Shown: positions 8,261-17,869, counted from the stretch's first letter. The stretch is 64,000 bases of DNA from Miltoncostaea marina (GCF_018141525.1 NZ_CP064655.1:3132501-3196500), one strand, 5' to 3'. Notes: a model not told the origin generated them from the sequence alone. Translations and numbers: made by a program.

Positions 8261-8434
8261 GGAGCCCCATGGCTCGCCGCCGCGCGCCCGGGGCGTTCCC
8301 CGGTCCGCCGCAGCCGGGACCTCTCTGCGAAGCCGGAAGGTCCCGGCGGAACGCCCATAGCTCGCCGCCGCGCGCCGGCCGGCGTTCCTCAGCTCGGCGG
8401 AGCCCCATCGCTCGCCGCCGCGCGCCCGGGGCGT
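8261..8434. repeat. Three ~36-bp direct repeats
   Basis: Copies at 8261-8296, 8348-8385 and 8399-8434 share the core GCTCGCCGCCGCGCGCC followed by GGGGCGT or a close variant, preceded by a CCCAT motif. Spacing is irregular (87 and 51), which argues against CRISPR and against a simple tandem array. A weaker relative lies near 8190. Confidence 0.65.
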
Positions 8435-8506
8435 GCCTCGCCTCGGCGCCCCTCCGTGGCATCATCGCCACGTGTCGGGCTCCCGCCCAACCCGCCCGGC
8501 GGCGAC

Positions 8507-9199
8507 GTGACGCTCGCGGCCATCGCCGCGGCGGCGTCCATCGTCGAGACCTTCACGCGGATCGCGGACGACGCGGCGACGTACGGGTACTGGGCGGTCC
8601 TGCTCGTCGTGGCCGGGGACGGGGTCTTCCCCGCGCTGCCGGGCGAGACGGCGATCGTCGCCGCGGCCGTGCTGGCGGCGGAGGGCTCGCTCAGCCTGGG
8701 GCTCGTGATCCTGGCCGGCGCCGCCGGGGCGATCGCCGGCGACTCGACCGCCTACTGGATCGGCCGCGGCGGCGGGGGGCCCATCAAGCGGACGGTGACC
8801 CGCATCGCGGGGGCCGAGCGGCTCGCCGCGGCGGAGCGGATGGTGCGCCGCCAGGGGCCGGCGCTGGTGTTCACGGGGCGGTTCCTGCCCGGCATCCGCA
8901 TCGCCATCAACCTCTCGTGCGGCGCCGGCCAGATGGGCTACGGCCGCTTCCTGCTCTTCGACGCCCTGGGCGCCACCCTCTGGTCGGCGCAGGCGGCGCT
9001 GCTCGGCTACTTCGCGGGCAAGGCGTTCGCCGACCAGCTGTGGGTCGCGTTCGTCGTGGCCTTCGCGGTCACCGGGATCGTGGCTGCTTTCGTTACGGTG
9101 AAAGAGCGCAAGCGAGTGCGCGCCGAACGGGCGGCCGCCGAGGCCGAGCGGCGCGCCGTCGACGCCCCTCCCCAGGGGGGTGGCGGCGGCACAGTGTGA
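8507..9199 (+). CDS. DedA/SNARE-associated family membrane protein
   Basis: DedA-superfamily (VTT domain) membrane protein; relatives support membrane lipid distribution, including undecaprenyl-phosphate recycling, and proton-motive-force homeostasis. 230 aa with about five hydrophobic segments. Diagnostic motifs are FPALPGE, then GDSTAYWIGR, and RFLPGIR with the conserved Gly and Arg. The C-terminal tail is a charged helix rich in Arg/Glu/Ala. GTG at 8507 gives the usual short hydrophobic N-terminus; an in-frame GTG at 8456 would add 17 Pro-rich residues. Confidence 0.88.
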   Translation: MTLAAIAAAASIVETFTRIADDAATYGYWAVLLVVAGDGVFPALPGETAIVAAAVLAAEGSLSLGLVILAGAAGAIAGDSTAYWIGRGGGGPIKRTVTRIAGAERLAAAERMVRRQGPALVFTGRFLPGIRIAINLSCGAGQMGYGRFLLFDALGATLWSAQAALLGYFAGKAFADQLWVAFVVAFAVTGIVAAFVTVKERKRVRAERAAAEAERRAVDAPPQGGGGGTV

Positions 9200-9390
9200 G
9201 TTTTTTGTTGGATCCTGGAGGCCCCGCTGCAGCTTTGGTCAGTTTCCCGCCCCCGATACGCGATTGTGCGGGTTGCGGGCGGGAGGAACCGCGCACAGAA
9301 TCGCGCCATGCCAGGCACGGACAGCCGCCGGGCGGCCCACGATCGCGACCCGGCGGGCCGTCGCCGGCTGCGTGAGGGTGGCGCGCCGCG

Positions 9391-10113
9391 GTGACGTTCG
9401 GCCGCGACCTCCAGCAGGGGGCGACCGAGGAGGCCGGCGCCGAGGCGCGTCCGCGCCCGCCGCACATCGGCCCGCCGCGCCTGCTGTCGGTGTCGGCGGC
9501 CGCGCGCCTGCTGGGGGTCAGCCCGTCCTCGCTGCGGGCGTGGGCGGCGGCCGGCCGGGTGCCGCACGTGCGCACCCCGGGAGGCCACCGGCGCTTCGAG
9601 CTCGACGAGCTGGTGCGCTGGCTCGAGGAGCGCGGCGGCTCGCCGCCCGCGCCGCAGAGCCGCCTGCAGGAGCTCGTGCCGACGCGGCTCGAGGCGATGC
9701 CCGCGACCGCGGACGTGCTCGCCGACGCCGCGCCCGATGTGCTGGCCGCCTTCGACGAGGAGCTGCGGCGGGTGCGCCCGTCCGCGGCCCGCGCGTCGGC
9801 CGCCCGCCACGCCCGCGTCGTGGGTGCGCTCGACTCGCTGATCGAGGCCCTCGAGAGCGGCGACCTCGGCTCCTGCTACCGCGACGCCGAGTGGGAGGGC
9901 TTTCGGCACGGGGCCTCCGGGCAGCCGGGGGACGTGCCCGTGACGGAGGCCCTGGCGCTGCGCCGCGCCGTCGACCGGGTGCTGGGCCCCCTGCTGAACG
10001 GGCGCGCCGACGACCAGCGCGCGCTCGAGCGGGCGCTCGACCGGATGGCGGTGCGCGTCGCGGCGGGCTACGCCGACGGGGTCAGATGCCGGCTGCGGTC
10101 GGCGCTCGAGTGA
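9391..10113 (+). CDS. MerR/excisionase-type HTH transcriptional regulator, paralogue A
   Basis: DNA-binding protein of 240 aa. Residues ~30-70 form a MerR-type winged helix: LSVSAAARLLGVSP (helix-turn-helix), LRAWAAAGRVPHVRT and the wing GGHRRF. The C-terminal ~150 residues are helical with no recognised domain and end in a segment ERALDRMAVRVAAGY shared in pattern with the next gene. No cysteine set for metal sensing is seen. GTG at 9391 leaves a ~30-residue Glu/Ala-rich leader. Followed 19 nt later by its paralogue, so probably co-transcribed. Confidence 0.82.
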   Translation: MTFGRDLQQGATEEAGAEARPRPPHIGPPRLLSVSAAARLLGVSPSSLRAWAAAGRVPHVRTPGGHRRFELDELVRWLEERGGSPPAPQSRLQELVPTRLEAMPATADVLADAAPDVLAAFDEELRRVRPSAARASAARHARVVGALDSLIEALESGDLGSCYRDAEWEGFRHGASGQPGDVPVTEALALRRAVDRVLGPLLNGRADDQRALERALDRMAVRVAAGYADGVRCRLRSALE

Positions 10114-10132
10114 GCGCGGTCGGGGGGCGGCC

Positions 10133-10804
10133 GTGAAGCGGGCGGGGGCGCGGCCGAAGCGATCCGAGGGCCCGTGGCTCTCGGTCTCGGCGGCGGCCCG
10201 CGCGCTCGGGGTCAGCCCCAGCACGCTGCGCCTCTGGGCCAGCGAGGGGCGGGTGCCGCACGTGCGCACGGCCGGCGGGCACCGCCGGTTCGACCCCGAG
10301 GCGCTGCGCCAGTGGCTCGCGCGCCAGCCCGCGCGGCCGGGGCGGCCGGTGCGCCACGGCCCCGTGCACCTCGACTCGTCGCCGGCGCTCGCCGACGCCC
10401 TCCGCCAGCGCGCCGACCTCGTGTCGGACGCGGTCGAGACGCTCGTGGAGGGCCCCGCCGAGGCGGCCTACCGCCGGCTGCCGCCGGTCGAGCGGCGGGC
10501 GGTCGTGCGGGCGTGGGTCGACGCCCTCGCCGACGCCTTCCAGGTGGGCAGCCTGGACGAGGCGCTCGAGCGGGCCGAGACCTACGGGCGCGGCCACGGC
10601 CTGGCCGGCTCGTCGGCCGAGGTGACGCTCGGCGGCAGCCTGGCCCTCGAGCGCGCGGTCGACCGGGCGCTGGCGGCGCCGTCGTCGCCCCTCGACGACG
10701 ACGAGCGCCGCGAGGTGGTCGCGGCGATGGGCCAGCTGACCGTGCGCGTCGCCACGGCCTGGGCCGCCGCGGTGGCCGGCCGCGGGGTGCGCCCGAGCGC
10801 CTGA
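10133..10804 (+). CDS. MerR/excisionase-type HTH transcriptional regulator, paralogue B
   Basis: 223-aa paralogue of the preceding gene. The HTH is nearly identical in layout (LSVSAAARALGVSPSTL, then RVPHVRTAGGHRRF). The C-terminal helical domain is alignable but diverged, ending with MGQLTVRVATAWAAAV where paralogue A has MAVRVAAGYADGV. It starts at GTG 10133. Tandem duplication followed by divergence is the simplest reading; the two may form heterodimers or bind related operators. The ligand is unknown. Confidence 0.82.
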   Translation: MKRAGARPKRSEGPWLSVSAAARALGVSPSTLRLWASEGRVPHVRTAGGHRRFDPEALRQWLARQPARPGRPVRHGPVHLDSSPALADALRQRADLVSDAVETLVEGPAEAAYRRLPPVERRAVVRAWVDALADAFQVGSLDEALERAETYGRGHGLAGSSAEVTLGGSLALERAVDRALAAPSSPLDDDERREVVAAMGQLTVRVATAWAAAVAGRGVRPSA

Positions 10805-10817
10805 GCCGCGGCCCCGG

Positions 10818-11627
10818 CTACGCCCGGGCCGGCACCGTCACCGTCTCGATGGCGCGGCCGCGGGGCGTGATCGCCCGCACGACCGCGCGGCGCGCCGTGG
10901 CCGTGATCACGAGGAAGTGGTGCTCCAGCGCGCAGGCGCGCAGCCCGGCGACCGGCCACACGCACGGGTAGAGCTGCGCGCCGCCGCCCGCCGTGGTGAC
11001 GTAGGTGACGCCGTCGGCCTCGATCCGCTCGTACATGTGGTTGTGGCCCTGCAGCACGAGCGCGACGCCGCCCGCGCGCAGCAGCGGCTCCCAGCGCCGC
11101 TGCGCCGCGGCCGACGCGCCGTGGATGCCGCTCGTGCGCACCGGCTGGTGCACGGCGACGATGCGCAGCGGCTCGCGCGCCCGCTCGAGGGCCCGGCGCA
11201 GGAAGCGGGCCTGGGCGGGGTCGTCGGGCCGGTTGCCGTCGAGCACGACGATCCGCGCCGGGCCCGCGGCGAAGGTGTACCAGCGACGGGCGGCGCCCAG
11301 CACGTCGGCGGTGGCCGTGCCGGCGAGGTCGTGGTTGCCCCACGTCGCCCGCCAGCGCACGCCCATGCGGATGAGGCAGGCCTCGGGCCGGTCCCAGTTG
11401 TCAGGGGTGGCGACGCCGTCGGGCCGCGAGAAGTTGTCGCCCGTCGTCAGCACGAAGGCGAACGGCGCCCGCCGCGCCTCGGCGCACATGCGCCGCGTGA
11501 CCGCCGCCTGGGCCGGCGTGGCGTCGCCCCAGTCGCCCTTCACGGCGAAGCGCACCGTGCCGCCCTCGTCGCCGCCGGGCGCCGCCAGCGCGACGGCGAC
11601 GGCCGCCCCGACGGCGGCGAGGCTCAC
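10818..11627 (-). CDS. Exported or membrane-anchored calcineurin-like metallophosphatase
   Basis: Metallophosphoesterase of 269 aa with a hydrophobic N-terminus (residues ~2-18) acting as signal peptide or anchor. The two-metal motifs appear in order: KGDWGD, TTGDNF, TWGNHD, VAVHQPV and GHNHMYE, as in purple-acid-phosphatase-like enzymes. Substrate unknown. GTG at 11627 overlaps the stop of the upstream membrane protein by 4 nt (GTGA), so the two are translationally coupled. Confidence 0.85.
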   Translation of the reverse strand: MSLAAVGAAVAVALAAPGGDEGGTVRFAVKGDWGDATPAQAAVTRRMCAEARRAPFAFVLTTGDNFSRPDGVATPDNWDRPEACLIRMGVRWRATWGNHDLAGTATADVLGAARRWYTFAAGPARIVVLDGNRPDDPAQARFLRRALERAREPLRIVAVHQPVRTSGIHGASAAAQRRWEPLLRAGGVALVLQGHNHMYERIEADGVTYVTTAGGGAQLYPCVWPVAGLRACALEHHFLVITATARRAVVRAITPRGRAIETVTVPARA

Positions 11628-11929
11628 GCGCCCGCCGCGCCCCCGTCGCCGCCGGCGGGGGCGCCGTCGCCGTCGCCGCCGCCGGCCGACTCGATCTGCC
11701 GGCGCAGCTCGTCGGCCCGGGCGCGCAGGCGGGCGCGGGCGGCGTCGAGGGCGGCCTGCGGGTCCTGCGGGGCGTCGGGCTCCGGCGGGGCCGGCACGAC
11801 CTGCGCGGGGAGGGTCGGCGGCGGCGGGGCCGGGGCCTTCCGGCGGCGCGCCACCGCGAGGCCGGCGCCCGCGCCCACCGCGCCCAGGGCCGACGCGGCC
11901 CACATGCTCCATCTGCGCATCGCGATCAC
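11624..11929 (-). CDS. Small membrane-anchored Pro-rich coiled-coil protein
   Basis: 101-aa protein with one N-terminal membrane segment (residues ~8-26), a Pro-rich spacer, a charged helix (AALDAARARLRARADELRR, likely coiled coil) and a Gly/Asp tail. Unrecognised. ATG at 11929 or 11920 both fit. Coupled by a GTGA overlap to the metallophosphatase, so the two may work together at the membrane. Divergent from rpsF. Confidence 0.65.
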   Translation of the reverse strand: MIAMRRWSMWAASALGAVGAGAGLAVARRRKAPAPPPPTLPAQVVPAPPEPDAPQDPQAALDAARARLRARADELRRQIESAGGGDGDGAPAGGDGGAAGA

Positions 11930-11964
11930 CTCGGTCGGGGTCCGGAGGACGATCCTACCGTTGC

Positions 11965-11970
11965 TATACT
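11965..11970 (+). promoter_or_regulatory. Probable -10 box of the rpsF operon
   Basis: TATACT, the best -10 match near rpsF. It predicts a start near 11977 and a ~57-nt GC-rich leader before the proposed ATC start at 12034. This operon is therefore not leaderless, unlike many in the window. Confidence 0.55.
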
Positions 11971-12016
11971 CCCGCGCCTGCCGGGGCCCGGCGCTCCGGT
12001 GCTCCTGCCTGCCACA

Positions 12017-12028
12017 ACCTCCGGAGGT
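12017..12028 (+). promoter_or_regulatory. Palindromic ribosome-binding site of rpsF
   Basis: ACCTCCGGAGGT is a perfect 12-nt palindrome whose right half is a full Shine-Dalgarno (GGAGGT, 12023-12028), 5 nt before ATC 12034. As an isolated hairpin its loop would be too tight, but the left half could mask the ribosome site within a larger fold or in a dimer. It also decides the start, because no other ribosome site is near. Confidence 0.5.
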
Positions 12029-12033
12029 CCGGG

Positions 12034-12441
12034 ATCGCTCCCTACGAGATCATGATCATCCTCAACCCCGACGCGGATGAGGAGCAGCAGCAGGAGATCC
12101 TCGAGCGGGTCCAGCAGCTCATCCTGGACGGTGGCGGCCGGGTCGACCACGTCAACGACTGGGGCCGCAAGAAGCTCTCCTTCCCCATGGAGAAGCGCGG
12201 CGACGGCCGCTACGTGGTCATCACGTGCGAGGGCGAGCCGACCTCCCTGCCGGAGATCGAGCGCGTGCTCTCGATCAACAAGAACGTCGTGACGCGCGCC
12301 CTGTTCATCCGGCTCGGCAGCCGCGACGCCGAGCGCGCCCGCGCCACCGGCGCCCCGGCGCCGGTGGACGCGCACCCCGAGGGCGAGGGCCGCCCGCAGC
12401 GCGGCCGTCCGGGCGGGCGCGGCAGGCGCGGCCCCCGCTAG
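12034..12441 (+). CDS. rpsF: 30S ribosomal protein S6, apparent ATC start
   Basis: S6 binds 16S rRNA with S18 in the small-subunit platform. The product begins (M)APYEIMIILNPD, matching the family's MRxYEIMxIL exactly when ATC at 12034 is the start codon. The frame has no ATG, GTG or TTG upstream near the conserved N-terminus, and ATG at 12052 would remove most of the first strand. A GGAGGT ribosome site sits 5 nt before the ATC. 135 aa; the last ~30 residues are a Gly/Arg-rich extension. Its stop overlaps ssb by 1 nt. Confidence 0.9.
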   Translation: MAPYEIMIILNPDADEEQQQEILERVQQLILDGGGRVDHVNDWGRKKLSFPMEKRGDGRYVVITCEGEPTSLPEIERVLSINKNVVTRALFIRLGSRDAERARATGAPAPVDAHPEGEGRPQRGRPGGRGRRGPR

Positions 12442-12932
12442 TGCCGGCCGACCTCAACCGCGTCACCCTGGTGGGGCGCCTGACCCGCGACCCCGAGCTG
12501 CGCCACACCGCGGGCGGCGACCCGATCTGCTCGATCCGCCTGGCGGTCTCCAGCCGCGCCCGCGACGAGACGGGCAACTGGGGCGACCGCAGCAACTACT
12601 TCGACGTGACCGTCTTCGGCCGCCAGGCCGAGACGGCCTCAACCTACCTCGCCAAGGGCCGGCGCATCGGCGTCGACGGGCGCCTGTCCTGGCGCGAGTG
12701 GCAGGCCCAGGACGGCTCGAAGCGCCAGTCGGTCGAGGTCATCGCCAACGACGTCTTCTTCCTCGACAGCCGCGGCGAGGGCGGCGGGGGCGGCGGGGGC
12801 GGCGGCGACTACGCCGGCGGGGGGGCGGGCTGGAGCCCGGCCCCGGCGCAGGGCGGCGGCGGCGACCTCCCGGTGGACCGCAGCGACATGCAGCCGGCGC
12901 CGCGCGCCGACGACGACGACATCCCCTTCTAG
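12441..12932 (+). CDS. ssb: Single-stranded DNA-binding protein
   Basis: OB-fold protein that coats ssDNA in replication and repair, 163 aa. Residues ~1-108 are the OB fold (NRVTLVGRLTRDPELR, FDVTVFGRQAE, GVDGRLSWREW). A long Gly-rich linker follows, ending in the acidic partner-binding tip DDDDIPF. GTG at 12441 shares its G with the rpsF stop TAG, implying coupling. In most bacteria rpsR follows; here rplI does. Confidence 0.95.
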   Translation: MPADLNRVTLVGRLTRDPELRHTAGGDPICSIRLAVSSRARDETGNWGDRSNYFDVTVFGRQAETASTYLAKGRRIGVDGRLSWREWQAQDGSKRQSVEVIANDVFFLDSRGEGGGGGGGGGDYAGGGAGWSPAPAQGGGGDLPVDRSDMQPAPRADDDDIPF

Positions 12933-12955
12933 AGCGACAGAGGCAGGCGAGAGAC

Positions 12956-13408
12956 ATGCAGGCGATCCTTCTCAGTGAGGTGGAGGGGCTCGGCGAGGCC
13001 GGGGCCGTGGTGAGCGTCGCGCGCGGCTACATGCGCAACTACCTCCTCCCGCGCGGCCTGGCCGAGGAGGCGACCCCGGCGCGCATCGCCGAGGTGCGCC
13101 GCCGCGAGGAGCAGCGCCGGCAGGCCGAGCTGAAGGCCGTCGAGCAGTCGAAGGAGCTCGCCGACCTGCTCGGGCGCACCATCCTCACGCTCAAGGCCAA
13201 GGCCGGCGACGACGGCCGCCTGTTCGGCTCGATCACGTCCGCCGACGTCGCGCAGGCCATCAAGGAGGCCCGCGGCGTGGACGTCGACCGGCGGCACATC
13301 ACGGTGGAGCCCCCGATCCGGGCGCTCGGCACCTACCAGGTGCCCGTCGACCTCGGCCCCGGTCTGGCGACCGAGGTCAAGACCATCGTCAGCCCGCTGA
13401 TCGACTGA
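12956..13408 (+). CDS. rplI: 50S ribosomal protein L9
   Basis: L9 binds 23S rRNA at the base of the L1 stalk. 150 aa with both domains: N-terminal MQAILLSEVEGLGEAGAVV and GYMRNYLLPRGLA, a long connecting helix (RRREEQRRQAELKAVEQS), and the C-terminal domain (GRLFGSITSADVA). Starts 23 nt after ssb with ATG and a purine-rich ribosome site. There is no room for rpsR between ssb and rplI. Confidence 0.96.
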   Translation: MQAILLSEVEGLGEAGAVVSVARGYMRNYLLPRGLAEEATPARIAEVRRREEQRRQAELKAVEQSKELADLLGRTILTLKAKAGDDGRLFGSITSADVAQAIKEARGVDVDRRHITVEPPIRALGTYQVPVDLGPGLATEVKTIVSPLID

Positions 13409-13443
13409 GCACGGCCCGCCCCGCGGGGCCGAGCACCCCCGTC

Positions 13444-14778
13444 ATGTCCGAGACCGTCTCCCCGCCGCAGAACGCGGAGGCCGAGGCCATGCTGCTGGCC
13501 AGCCTCATGGAGGTCGACGCCTACGTCGCCGAGGCCCAGAGCATCGTCGACGCGGACGACTTCTACCGCGAGGGCCACCGCGCGGTGTTCCGGGCGATCA
13601 ACGACCTGTTCCAGATCGGCGAGCCGGTCGAGCCCATCACCGTGCTCGAGCAGCTCACGAAGAACGGCGAGCTCGAGGTGGCGGGCGGCCGCGTGGCCGT
13701 GCTCGACCTGATGGAGACGCCGTTCATCGCGGCCAGCTACCGCACGTACGCGGAGATGGTGCGCGACGCCGCCACGCAGCGCCGGCTGCTGCGGGTGGGC
13801 AAGGAGATCGAGCGGATGATCGCTCAGCGCGAGGGCGAGACCGCGCGGATGCTCCAGGACGCCGAGACGCTGGTCTACGACCTCTCGCAGAAGGGCGTGC
13901 GCGGCGACTTCACGAGGGCGCACGAGCTGGTCATCAAGGGCATCGAGCGCCTGACCGCGGCCGAGGAGGCCGGCGGCCACGTCACCGGCGTGCCCACCGG
14001 GTTCATCGACCTCGACCGGGTCATCGGCGGCCTGCACCCGGGCAACATGGTCGTGGTCGCCGCCCGGCCGAGCATGGGCAAGACCGCCCTCGCCCTGGGC
14101 ATCGCCGAGCACGCCGCCCTCAACGAGAACCTGGCGGTGGCGGTGTTCAGCCTCGAGATGAGCGGCGACGAGCTGATCCAGCGCCTGCTCGCGTCCACCG
14201 CCGTGGTCGACGCCGGGCGGATCCGCGCCGGCAAGCTCGCCCCCGAGGACTGGTCGCGCATCGGCCGCGCCGCCGACCGCCTGTCGGCCGCCCGCCTCTA
14301 CATCGACGACTCCGAGGGCGTGACCGTCGGCGAGATGCGCACGAAGCTGCGGCGCCTGAAGAGCCGGGACGGCCTCGACCTGCTGGTCGTGGACTACATC
14401 CAGCTGATGGAGGGCAACCGCGGCCGCAAGGACGAGAACCGCGTCCAGGAGATCTCCACGATCTCGCGCAGCCTCAAGATGCTGGCGCGCGACCTGGACG
14501 TGCCGATCATCTGCGTCTCGCAGCTCAACCGCTCCCCCGACGCGCGCAACGACAAGCGGCCGATGCTGTCGGACCTGCGCGAGTCGGGCGCGATCGAGCA
14601 GGACGCCGACCTGGTGCTGATGATCTACCGCGACGACTACTACAACCCCGAGAACTCGGAGGACAAGGGCCTGGCGGAGGTCCTCGTCGCCAAGAACCGC
14701 CACGGGCCGACCGACCGCGTGAAGCTCACCTTCCGCGGCTCGTACGCGAAGTTCGACAACCTCGACAGGGACCACTGA
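13444..14778 (+). CDS. dnaB: Replicative DNA helicase DnaB
   Basis: Hexameric helicase that unwinds DNA at the fork and binds primase. 444 aa: N-terminal helical domain to ~150, linker, then the RecA-like motor with Walker A ARPSMGKT at ~207-214, Walker B LLVVDYIQLM near 320 and the C-terminal LRESGAIEQDAD arginine-finger region. It is intact with no intein, although actinobacterial dnaB is often an intein host. It ends directly against the purA ATG with no gap. Confidence 0.96.
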   Translation: MSETVSPPQNAEAEAMLLASLMEVDAYVAEAQSIVDADDFYREGHRAVFRAINDLFQIGEPVEPITVLEQLTKNGELEVAGGRVAVLDLMETPFIAASYRTYAEMVRDAATQRRLLRVGKEIERMIAQREGETARMLQDAETLVYDLSQKGVRGDFTRAHELVIKGIERLTAAEEAGGHVTGVPTGFIDLDRVIGGLHPGNMVVVAARPSMGKTALALGIAEHAALNENLAVAVFSLEMSGDELIQRLLASTAVVDAGRIRAGKLAPEDWSRIGRAADRLSAARLYIDDSEGVTVGEMRTKLRRLKSRDGLDLLVVDYIQLMEGNRGRKDENRVQEISTISRSLKMLARDLDVPIICVSQLNRSPDARNDKRPMLSDLRESGAIEQDADLVLMIYRDDYYNPENSEDKGLAEVLVAKNRHGPTDRVKLTFRGSYAKFDNLDRDH

Positions 14779-16058
<1,280 letters not shown>

Positions 16059-16062
<4 letters not shown>

Positions 16063-17848
16063 GGGGCCGGCGGGCCTTCCGGCGCCGGCTCGGCCGCCAC
16101 GGCGGCGGCCGGCGCGGGGTCGGCCGGGACCTCCTCGCCGGGCGGCGCGGGGGCGGGCGTGGGCTCGCCGTCGGCCGGCGGCGGGAGCGGCTCCGGCTCG
16201 GGGTCCGGCGTCGGCGGCACCGGCGCGGGGTCGGGCGTCGGCGGCTCGGGCGCGGGCGGCTCGGCTCCGGCGCCTCGGGCGCGGGCGGCTCGGGCGCGGG
16301 CTTGGGCCGCGGGGCTTCGGCCTGCGGTGGCCGCCCGGCGGCTCGGCCAGGCTCGCCGGCCGCGTCGGGCGCGAGCGCGGGGGGCGGCGGCGCGAGCAGG
16401 GCGAACGCCGTCAGCGGCGCGTCGCCGGCGGGGCGGCTCCCGGCGGGCGGCTCCTCGGCGGGCGGCTCCTCGGCCGGCGGCTCCTCGGCGGGGGCTCCTC
16501 GGCCGGCGGCTCTCGGCGGGCGGCTCTTCGACCGGGGGCTCCGCGGGCGCGGCGTCGGGCGGCGGCTGCTCAGGCCCCGGCTGGGACGGCGGCTGCTCGG
16601 CTCGGCGCGGCGGCTCCGGCTCCGGCCCGGGGGCGGGCGGCTCCGCTGGGGCTCCGGTTCGGGCGCGGGGCTCGGGCTCGGGGTCGGGCGGGTCGGGGCG
16701 GCGGGCCGGGCCGGCGCGGCGGCGGCGACTCCGCGGGACGGCGAGGGCGTCGGTGGGGCCCGTGGCCGCGGCGCCGCCACCGGCGCCGGGGGTCGCGCCG
16801 CGGCGCGGGAACGACCGGCACGGCGGCGGCGGCGGCGCGGTCGCGTCGCCCTCCTCGGGCGCCGCCGGGTCGTCGACCACCACGACGGGCACGGTGCCGG
16901 CGCCGCCGGGCGGCGGGTCGGGACCGGCGAGGCTCGGCGGCGGCGGCGCGGCGGCCCGGGGGGACGCCGGCGGCGGGCCGGGGGCGACGCCGATCAGCAG
17001 CTCGACCGGGCCGGGGGCCGGTGCGCGCGACGGCCGGCGCCTGGGCGGCGGGGTCCGCGCCGCCGCCGATCGCGAGGATGAACTGTGGCGCGGCGGCCTG
17101 GGCGGCGACCCGCTCGGGCGCGAGCGCGAACGGGCCCACGCCGTTGACCGACACCACGACCGTCGCCACGGCGCCCGCGGCCACGGCCGTGGCCGTGAGG
17201 ATGCCGCCGACCGACCCGACGGTGAGGCGGCCGGGCCCCGCCAGCCGGGCGACCGCGCCACGGCGGCGCACCGGGCGGCGGGGGCGCCCGCCTCGATCAG
17301 CGCGCGGGCCTCCTCGCGCGTGGTGCCGAGCGCCACCGCCACCCGGCGGGCCGAGAGGCCGGCGGCGTCGTGGAGCGCACGGCGCCGCGCCGGCGCAGGG
17401 TGAGCGCCACGTCCCGCCGGCCTCGCCGGCGGTCGCCGGCCGGGCGCGCAGCAGGTCGGCGCAGCGGTCGTGGGCCACACCGAGCAGCCAGAGGCGCGCC
17501 GGGGGGGCCGGCAGCGCGCCGCGCGCGAGGGCCGCCCCGGCCGCGACCAGCGTCGGCGGGCGCCCCCTCGCCGCCCTCCCGGTCGCCCACCACGGCGGCG
17601 CAGTACCGGCGCACCGCCCCGCCGTGGCGCGCCCAGAGCGCCTCCATCGCCGCCGGGTCGCCCGCGGCCGCGAGGCGGGTGAGCGCCGCGTCCCCCAGGG
17701 CCGCGCTCGGCCGGAGCCGGCCGCGGTGCGCGGCGAGTGGCTCCTCGGAGGGGGCGGGTGCGGACAGCGGGGTCTCCAGGGACGAGGGAGGGACGTGTAT
17801 ACCTCGCCCCCGCTCCGCCCCGCTGACGCGAACCTCAGGAAATCTCAC
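16059..17848 (-). pseudogene. Frameshifted membrane-anchored ECF sigma factor with Pro-rich tail
   Basis: Coding signal on the minus strand jumps frame several times. Reading 5' to 3': sigma region 2 start (LTRLAAAGDPAAMEALWARH, 17.70-17.58 kb); a second frame with VAAGAALARGALPAPPARLW (~17.55-17.42 kb); a third with region 4 (LSARRVAVALGTTREEARAL, ~17.37-17.28 kb); a frame with a membrane segment (VGGILTATAVAAGAVATVVV, ~17.2 kb); then Pro/Glu-rich repeats such as EEPPAEEPPAEEPP and PTPDPEPEPLPPP alternating between frames to a stop at 16059. The intact ancestor was probably an ECF sigma factor fused to a transmembrane helix and extracytoplasmic Pro-rich domain. Either a pseudogene or several indels in extreme-GC sequence. 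The start is uncertain. Confidence 0.65.
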
Positions 17849-17869
17849 ACCGCGCGTTGCAGAGCGGCG

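Larger units (their letters stand above)
7417..8506. other. 1.1 kb intergenic stretch rich in repeats and palindromes
   Basis: No credible gene is seen. In order: G-rich sequence, three tandem ~70-bp repeats (7554-7763), a perfect 12-bp-stem palindrome (7844-7872), one copy of a dispersed hairpin element (7871-7912), a structured block closed by an 8-bp arm (7962-8028), and three ~36-bp direct repeats (8261-8434). Open frames here are Pro/Arg/Gly-rich translations of the repeats, change frame between copies and lack ribosome sites. Confidence 0.7.

Noticed and set aside
7554-8434. CRISPR-like array
   Set aside because: The repeats are either contiguous without spacers (70 bp) or irregularly spaced (36 bp), they are imperfect, and no cas genes are nearby.
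9200-9216. Terminator with T-run after the DedA gene
   Set aside because: The T-run follows the stop, but the only nearby hairpin (CCCCT/AGGGG) ends about 24 nt before it and lies inside the coding region.
13444-14778. Intein in dnaB
   Set aside because: The protein is 444 aa with continuous helicase motifs and no insertion at the P-loop or other usual sites.
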